NCBI GenBank assembly: GCA_025267735.1
Contig: CM046303.1
Coordinates: forward strand, 30,418,380-30,482,379
Reading direction: 5' to 3'
Length of the DNA: 64,000 bases
DNA from: Mactra quadrangularis
Taxonomy: Eukaryota > Mollusca > Bivalvia > Venerida > Mactridae
This document shows, piece after piece, positions 59,801 through 64,000 of this stretch. The number at the start of each line of letters is the position of its first letter. Positions within the stretch are counted from its first letter, which is position 1. The notes beneath the pieces were generated by a model. It made no database searches. It was not told the DNA's origin and saw nothing but the letters and a program-made list of their open reading frames with translations. The translations under genes and the position numbers were made by a program.

Positions 59801-60214
59801 TTTATAATGCTATTATAATCATAGGCCATCTGCAAAGTTCCGAGACAAAAACCACTATAGATTCAAATAAAGTATATTACCCTGAAAATCTATTTTTCAT
59901 GGGAATCAGATGACAGAAGATCTAGCCGCCTGCAGCCTACCCAGTTCCTGGGATACCGGCAGCAGATGACAAATAAACTTGGATTTAACCTTTTATGTAC
60001 ACAGTGTTTTTGTCTCGGAACTGTGCCAACTGCCGACAATTATAACTAATTACATTTGTAGTCAAATTTATGATACAACTGCTCCATAACTTCATGGTTT
60101 GATGAAAACAAAACTCATGTTTATAATGATATTTAAGGCCCACTTACTTATATCAAGTGATTTCCCTTGTTTAGGATCAGCATGTAATTTGTTATAGTTG
60201 ATAACAACATCACC
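44711..60214 (-). CDS. PICK1: PRKCA-binding protein (PICK1), last eight exons
   Basis: Exons in transcription order: 60214-60148, 54740-54651, 52564-52448, 50555-50422, 49798-49706, 47595-47495, 46364-46270, 44949-44711. All are GT-AG with matching phases; they total 936 bases, 311 residues plus stop. PICK1 is a peripheral membrane adaptor with a PDZ domain that binds PKC-alpha and receptor tails and a BAR (AH) domain that bends membranes during receptor trafficking (family knowledge). Seen here: the end of the PDZ domain (INYNKLHADPKQGKSLDI); the linker NTADALGLSRAILCN; the BAR domain from LVKKLQELERTAETYKG through IGVREPQPAASEAF, DTRLTIKKYLD, SYCLKVKEMDDEEYS, NYEYRLILRCRQEAR and HVQDIVFQLQR; FPIEVDL; and an acidic DDEDEEETIEEPG tail. 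The N-terminal ~95 residues, including the PDZ carboxylate-binding loop, are upstream and were not found up to 64000. No lesions seen. Confidence 0.93.
45225..45446 (-). repeat. tRNA-headed SINE (family B), copy in PICK1 last intron
   Basis: On the minus strand GCCGCCTGGCTAGGTCAGTT (A box) and GAGGGTTCGATTCCTGGGCG (B box) lead into a GGGGCATACTTTCGTGGAGT body and a GGCGTTATACCAAACAAA tail. Best-preserved relative at 54333. Confidence 0.75.
45690..45948 (+). repeat. GGATCCGTCTATG-terminated element, copy B
   Basis: Starts ATAGACGGATCCAGTGGGGG and ends near CTAGAAAAAAATCCTGTAGC. Inverted relative to copy A at 11095-11415. Non-coding. Confidence 0.55.
46424..46756. mobile_element. TIR element flanked by CATTAT
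   Basis: The left end is CAGGTGTGTGGAATTCC; the right end read inward is CAAGGGTGTGGAATTCC. The hexamer CATTAT flanks both sides, probably part of a target-site duplication. Inner sequence repeats CTTGTCCA/TGGACAAG motifs. A diverged relative is at 62471-62804. Confidence 0.65.
46773..46947. mobile_element. Pogo/Tigger-like MITE, 175 bp
   Basis: Inverted repeats of about 27 bases begin CAGTCAGATCTCGATACAAC with a single mismatch between ends. The flanks are TA on both sides. The terminal pattern and TA duplication fit the pogo/Tigger branch of Tc1/mariner. It lies 17 bp beyond the preceding TIR element. Confidence 0.72.
48007..49099 (-). mobile_element. TIR element containing six 168-bp tandem units
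   Basis: The ends are TATCCCCCGCCGA (48007 on) and its inverse TCGGCGGGGGATA (to 49099). Inside, TTTCGTTGAATTCCAGCC recurs at 48121, 48289, 48457, 48625, 48793 and 48961, exactly 168 bp apart. A (GGAC/GGAT)n tract follows at 49013-49053. Because 168 is a multiple of three, a 288-codon minus-strand frame stays open across five units, but it looks like a by-product of the repeat. The element sits in the PICK1 intron between 47595 and 49706. Confidence 0.75.
49397..49667 (-). mobile_element. TATACCCCCGCTTCGAAGAAG-family MITE, copy 4
   Basis: The same element as in DUS1L introns (7601, 7926, 12190), here inverted and inside the PICK1 intron, about 40 bp downstream of exon 49706-49798. It includes a GGACGGACGC tract and the ACTAGTGATACCCCCGC end. 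Confidence 0.78.
50758..50830. repeat. (TAA)n microsatellite
   Basis: About 24 perfect TAA units, preceded from 50580 by a degenerate AT-rich stretch of ATAATAATGATGATAATAA type. In PICK1 intron. Confidence 0.95.
51025..51399. mobile_element. hAT-like MITE
   Basis: The left end is TAGGGCTGTGGATCC; the right end read inward is TAGGGCTGCTAGAAGTATCC. Flanking octamers ATCCTAAG and GTCATAAG match at six of eight positions, an eroded 8-bp duplication as in hAT elements. Confidence 0.6.
52140..52345 (-). repeat. tRNA-headed SINE (family D)
   Basis: On the minus strand GGCGTGGCCGAGCGGTTACG resembles the acceptor and D arm of a class II (Ser/Leu-like) tRNA. TTGGGTTTAATCCC forms the B box, followed by CCTTGAGCAAGAAACTTTAT. 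It has no proper anticodon and T-arm closure, so it is a SINE head, not a tRNA gene. Confidence 0.6.
52601..53007. mobile_element. hAT MITE with intact 8-bp target duplication
   Basis: The ends are CAGGGCTCGAATTTAA and, inverted, CAGGGCTTGAATTTAA. The octamer CAGTAAAT occurs exactly on both sides (52593-52600 and 53008-53015). Internal CTCGCAAATTTTTGCGAG motifs are palindromic. Its left end lies only 37 bases upstream of the PICK1 exon beginning at 52564. Confidence 0.88.
53800..53895 (-). repeat. SINE tail fragment
   Basis: TTGGGTTTAACGCTGTAGCA then CACATTATATAGGTCATATA and TCCTGGAAAGGCT, the conserved tail module of the window's SINEs without a recognisable tRNA head. Confidence 0.5.
54333..54640 (+). 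repeat. tRNA-headed SINE (family B), best-preserved copy
   Basis: GCCGCCTGGCTAGCTCAGTT (A box), GTGGGTTTGATTCCC (B box), a GGGGCATACTTTCATGGAGC body, and a tail GCTCCGGCGTTAAACCCAAC ending in A-rich sequence. It ends 11 bp before the 3' border of PICK1 exon 54651-54740, within the donor-side intron. Confidence 0.8.
55125..55430 (-). repeat. tRNA-headed SINE (family A), diverged copy
   Basis: Shares CCACAAGGCCAGCAACTT, ACATTATTGTCAAATTTTC and a head region ACTCAGGTCTGTAGCACAGT (minus strand) with the copies at 34735 and 57068. Confidence 0.55.
55840..55866. repeat. 12-bp perfect inverted repeat with TATATAAAG
   Basis: ACTATATAAAGC-AGA-GCTTTATATAGT. Nearby lies GTACGTCACTGTTTATGTGACGTCACG, another partial palindrome with CRE-like TGACGTCA, in a locally GC-richer patch (55840-56060). 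Confidence 0.6.
56521..56832. mobile_element. CAGTCCCATAAA-terminated element, copy 2
   Basis: The same family as 41189-41520, opposite orientation, about 20 bp shorter. Ends CAGTCCCATAAAATCGTGGC and, inverted, CAGTCCCATAAAC. The flank TAGCTTT after its right end is the complement of AAAGCTA before copy 1, so the true element end may extend a few bases outward. Confidence 0.68.
57068..57350 (-). repeat. tRNA-headed SINE (family A)
   Basis: On the minus strand ACCCGGGTCAGTTGCGCAGTT (A box) and AGGTTCGAATCCTGTC (B box) are followed by GGGGAGGTTATACCCTTCCA and the tail TTGTGTTGATACAGCGTTAA. Confidence 0.72.
58125..58345 (-). repeat. tRNA-headed SINE (head variant GGCCGTGGCGTCGTGG)
   Basis: On the minus strand CCCCGGCCGTGGCGTCGTGG (A-box region) and CGCGGGTTAGAGCC (B-box-like). 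The tail AATACAACGTTAAACCCAAT is shared with family A. Confidence 0.6.
58455..58735 (+). repeat. tRNA-headed SINE (family A), plus-strand copy
   Basis: GTCGGTAGCACAGTAAGTGG and GGGTGTGAATCCCACC boxes, a GCATTATACCTCTCCATAAA body, CTTGTGGAAGGGTAGGTGAG, and an AGTGTGTTGACATGGTTTTA tail ending in an A run. Confidence 0.65.
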
Positions 60215-60219
60215 CTGAA

Positions 60220-60400
60220 AAAAAAAAATATGATGTCATCAATTCATGTGATGATGCCATTACTTTATGTGTACAATATTATATTGAGAATGTCATGATT
60301 ATATGTATACAACCTCATATTGATGATGTCATCATTTTATGTGTACATGCACATTGATTCATTGATGATGTCATCATTTTATGAGTACAATGTAGAACAT
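60220..60400. repeat. GATGATGTCATCATTTTATG repeat upstream of a PICK1 exon
   Basis: Three to four imperfect units of about 60 bp containing TGATG(A/C)(T)GTCATCA(A/T)TT and TATGTGTACA. They start right behind the polypyrimidine/T tract of the acceptor of exon 60214-60148. Confidence 0.6.
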
Positions 60401-62289
60401 AACATACCAATCTGACTAAAACCCGATCTAAAATTTTACCGCTCGCATACTCGCTAATTTAGATCTGGCCTTTTCCAAACGAAGGTCACGTTCAGGTGAC
60501 CTTTTCTCATCATAATATTCATGACGAAATTGTTATGATACGTAACTTGTTTACATCGTCTACGTCACGCAATTTGAAATAAGCCACCCAATCGCAGACT
60601 GTGAATAATACCGCTGTTAAATTTACATACAAACCTTGGTCTAAAAATAGAAATTACGAAATCAAAATGTGATTAATAGTGTTTTGTCTAGATGAAAGCT
60701 ACGCATTGATTGGTCGACACAAAGTTCATCTCAACGTGACCTTGCATTGACTAAGAAGAGATCCAGTACGACAACGCTCTACAGGATCTCTGTTTACGGA
60801 GATTGATAACATACATGATGTTATACCATGGTGATAATATTACTGGTAGTTCAGTATTAAGACTCACACATATAAAAGGTCCAAATCAAATCTTGTCTGA
60901 GGCACAGCTTACTTCCTTGAGAAAGAAAGATATGTGTTTATTACTCCACTCAGGTGGTAATGAGTATCTCAACATTCTGTTTAATTCAAATGGTGGTGTT
61001 TGAGGTCTGCCAAATAAGTAGAGATAACATTAACAACAGCTGGACTGGAGGACCTGATTAATTTCGACCAAAATGTTTAAGCTATCAATAACTTCTCATA
61101 CTCAATTATGCTCACCATGCCCATGTGTAAGTCATGAACAAGTTAACTTTATAAAGTGTTCATTAATGATTGACTTATTGTATATAATTTTAAACTAGAC
61201 TGTTACTTTTTTAAGGTGAACTGTGTATATAGTGTTTTTAAAAATAGTGATTATTAAAAGAACTGCCACTGGAACAACAACACCAACCAAGTGAAAATCT
61301 TACATCAACAATACAAATGAAAGTTTACCTATGTATGAATATATACTAACAAAGAATAGAAGAGTACATAAAACTATAAACTCTCTTAGAGAATTCAACA
61401 TAGAAATAACTAAATAAAACTGCCAATAGAAAATGTGAAAGTTTATTATTTTTGGGTCTTGAACCCAAATCCGGCAGTCAACCTTTGTGAACTTTGTGAA
61501 TAACTACACCCAAATGTGATTGAAAGTAGACTGATAACCATGCGAAGTTACTCTGCAGTTGTTCAGCATGTAAAAACATGGCACCAAAATGACAAAACAA
61601 CAAGTACAAAATGTACAGCTTTTACGAAAAAAAAAACTGTATGATTTATAGAACAAAATCATAAAACATGTACAAGGTATAATATTTCATAGCCTAGAAT
61701 TACAAATATGTAGAACACAATTCAATCATAATGTATGATAGATTCATATCACTGTCATATATAAAGTATTGCCTGGAGGTGAATATTTAATAGTTCATAT
61801 TGACTGTACTAAAAAAATTACATTTTTGTGTGCGGTTAAACCTTAAGAAATAGATCACTAATGGTTAGAAATGTGGGCTTTGTTCATATGGACTGTTCTT
61901 AAATATAGACATTTTTGTGTGCAGTTAAACCTAAAGAAATACAATGTAGATCAGTTGTGGTTAGAAATGAGGGCTAATGCATGAAGTGATTCAATGATTC
62001 AATATCTATAGGACCGAAACTGACTATAGTCTAGTTAATATTGATGTACTTACTCATAAGTTCTGACTACATGTATACATGCATAGATTTTGATCAAGGA
62101 AATACGTTTACATGAAATAATGGTTAATGGACATTTTCTGATTGGACTTTTATAGTTCAGTTTCCCTATTCAACATTTTGAGACATAAAAGGCGGATGGT
62201 TTACCTATCATACCAGGGCCTGAGGGGTATATCTGAGTACTAGACTCTTATCCTACAAGCAACACTGCATACTTTTTCACAGGTTTAGC
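60401..62289. other. PICK1 upstream intron, no gene seen
   Basis: It contains an inverted GATCTAAAATT / AATTTAGATC pair (60425-60466) and a tandem ~95-bp duplication at 61785-61975 (CATTTTTGTGTGCGGTTAAA). The open frame at 60803-61003 has no recognised homology or splice context. Confidence 0.4.
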
Positions 62290-62458
62290 CAGGGCCGGCG
62301 AAATTTTAAAATTGTTTACTTGTCCGTTCTTGCCAACTGGTAAAGTAACTTATTATGTCCGTATGAACATTAAAGAATAAAATTATTAAAAAATCCACTT
62401 GTTCATACTTGCTTTGGGACAACACGGACAATACTGACGATTGATTTCACCGCCCCTG
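62290..62458. mobile_element. hAT-like MITE, 169 bp
   Basis: The ends are CAGGGCCGGCGAAATT and, inverted, CAGGGGCGGTGAAATC. Flanks GGTTTAGC and GTTTGCTC are only loosely similar. TTACTTGTCCG / CGGACAA motifs lie inside. Confidence 0.6.
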
Positions 62459-62470
62459 GTTTGCTCTTCC

Positions 62471-62804
62471 CAGGGGTGGAGAATTCCCATGCCCAACTAG
62501 TCTGACTCCAACATTTATGTCTGGGGACAAGTAAATAATCCCAGTCAGCTTGTCCAGGAACAAGTTATATTTTTTGCTGTGAAATAATTTTTACATAGCA
62601 ATAATGTAGAGGTCTCAATGTTTCAATCATAATCAATGATGAACCATTTTATAATCAATTATTTAGTATTACTTCAACAAATTACGTGTTTTGAATCATA
62701 GTTCTCAAATTTTCTACATTTGCATTCTGGATACCGTTCAAGTAGATTTTCAGATTTAACTTGTCGGTAGACAAGTGGAAAAAACTCGAAATTTCACATT
62801 CCTG
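62471..62804. mobile_element. Diverged relative of the 46424 TIR element
   Basis: It starts CAGGGGTGGAGAATTCC and, like 46424-46756, has CCAACTAGTCTGACTCCAAC, TGTCTGGGGACAAGTAA, CAGCTTGTCCAGGAACAAGT and a distal ACTTGTCGGTAGACAAGTGG. The right end read inward is CAGGAATGTGAAATTTCGAG. Confidence 0.5.
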
Positions 62805-63629
62805 TTTCTACCAACCAAAGCTGCACTCGCAACAATGGGTGTGCTTGATTAGAAATTCCGACTGTTAGAACTGGGAAAACTCCAATGGAGTGGGTCGGAA
62901 CTGTGTTTTGGCAGCGTTCTACCCATTCCATTGAAATAGGTGGTGTGAAGGGAATCAGTCCCAGTTTGTTAATACCCAACAACATCACTGCAGCATCACT
63001 GCAAAAAAGTGAGTATGTTGTTTTAAAAGCGAATGTTGTTAAAGTTTTACCTTTGCCCGATTGTTTACGATAACAATTTAGCTATTTACTATAAATAAAG
63101 TAAGAAGCAAGAGTATTTGCTATGGATTTTGTTTTTTAATAGACTTAATTCGGAACTCAAATTTGTGGGATTTTCCGTCGGTGTGATGTAGGTACAAACA
63201 AAGTTTGTTACACATTATTGATGAAAATCACGAAATATGGATTAAATCCTATTGTTCTTTGTACACGTGTTTTCATTGTAGCAGTGAAAGTTTGTTTGTA
63301 CCTACATGGAAAAACCCAAATATTTGAATTCCGGATATAGTCTATTCAGTTCTATGGTTATTTGGCTGAAAGAAGTTCAACATAAATAAATTCAGAGCAT
63401 CTAGAAATGGCTGAACAAAATGAGTGACTAGAACTACACAAACTTATATCTGGTATAATTTATTTTCAAGGTAAAGCTTTTAATGAGGAAGACAATGTGA
63501 ACAGTGTGTAACAACTTTCATCTATACAATAGATAATACATAATAAAGATGAGACAAGATGGAGGATACATATCAAATATCACAGTAGCTCATTGATATA
63601 CATGTCCATAGATTTAGATATATGATACC

Positions 63630-64000
63630 ATACAGTGAAACCTGTCCTTTAAAGTTACCACTTAATTACTGTCATCTCTTGACAATTGTCAACTTACAAT
63701 AATATTTACCTCTTAACAACAATTATCTCTAAAAACAACAACACTAGCATCCATCTCTCAACAACAATCTCCTAATAATAACAGTAACCTCTCAAAAATA
63801 GTAACATCTGAGTAACAGTCACCTCATGACAACAGTAATCACACACTAGTAACCACCTCTGGATAACAATCTCCTCCTAATAACAGTCACCTCTCAACAA
63901 CAGTTACCTCTCAACAACAGTCACCTTTCAAAAACAGTAATCACACACTAATAACCACCTCTGGAAAACAATCTCCTCCTTATAACAGTCAACTCTCAAC
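63630..64000. repeat. CTCTCAACAACAGTCAC tandem repeat, runs off the window
   Basis: Imperfect units of about 16 bp (ACCTCTCAACAACAGT and variants such as ACCTCTGGATAACAAT). A higher-order block of about 105 bp (GTAATCACACACTA ... AACAATCTCCTCCT) appears twice (from 63834 and 63934). The entry CAGTGAAACCTGTCC at 63633 looks like a pogo/Tigger-type terminus. Confidence 0.7.

Noticed and set aside
60803..61003. 66-codon open frame as an upstream exon
   Set aside because: It is on the plus strand, opposite to PICK1, with no known domain and no donor or acceptor in a sensible position.
63834..64000. CRISPR-like array
   Set aside because: Units are short, imperfect and contiguous without unique spacers. 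The window is eukaryotic, so this is an ordinary tandem repeat.

Overview
This is an AT-rich, intron-rich animal genomic window with dense interspersed repeats. It probably comes from a bivalve mollusc. That is inferred from three bilaterian genes with long introns, abundant tRNA-derived SINEs, MITEs carrying (TCCG)n or (GGAC)n tracts, and a THAP / P2RX7_C / YqaJ repetitive family of a kind common in bivalve and cnidarian genomes. No prokaryotic features are present.

Layout. (1) 1-4.5 kb: intergenic DNA with a SINE, a Tc1/mariner-like MITE and hAT-like ends. (2) 4588-14998, plus strand: a complete gene for the tRNA-dihydrouridine synthase DUS1L. Twelve coding exons were reconstructed with consistent phases and predict 500 residues. 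A GATGACATCATC minisatellite begins directly after its stop codon. (3) 15.97-27.65 kb: a candidate 11.7 kb DNA transposon bounded by a perfect 18-bp inverted repeat. It holds a decayed minus-strand coding region with a basic N-terminus, P2RX7_C halves, a THAP domain and a YqaJ-like nuclease. It is expanded by internal tandem duplications and invaded by a BEL/Pao reverse-transcriptase fragment and a second decayed coding element at 23.4-25.45 kb. (4) 28.5-30 kb: a divergent tandem repeat tract. (5) 31896-37630, minus strand: a BolA-like gene of the BOLA1 type. Five coding exons are resolved, but the start exon is not. (6) 38-44 kb: repeat-rich spacer. (7) 44711-60214, minus strand: PICK1, whose last eight exons give 311 residues (the end of the PDZ domain, the BAR/AH domain and an acidic tail). 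The first ~95 residues are not visible in the window. (8) 60.2-64 kb: upstream intronic sequence with MITEs and a CTCTCAACAACAGT tandem repeat running off the window edge.

The three cellular genes are unrelated in function: tRNA modification, Fe-S/redox-linked mitochondrial BolA, and membrane trafficking of receptors. They are simply neighbours. Most non-coding sequence consists of small non-autonomous elements, several with clear terminal inverted repeats and target-site duplications. Exon boundaries were read by eye from splice sites, phase and remembered family similarity; no alignment or database search was run.
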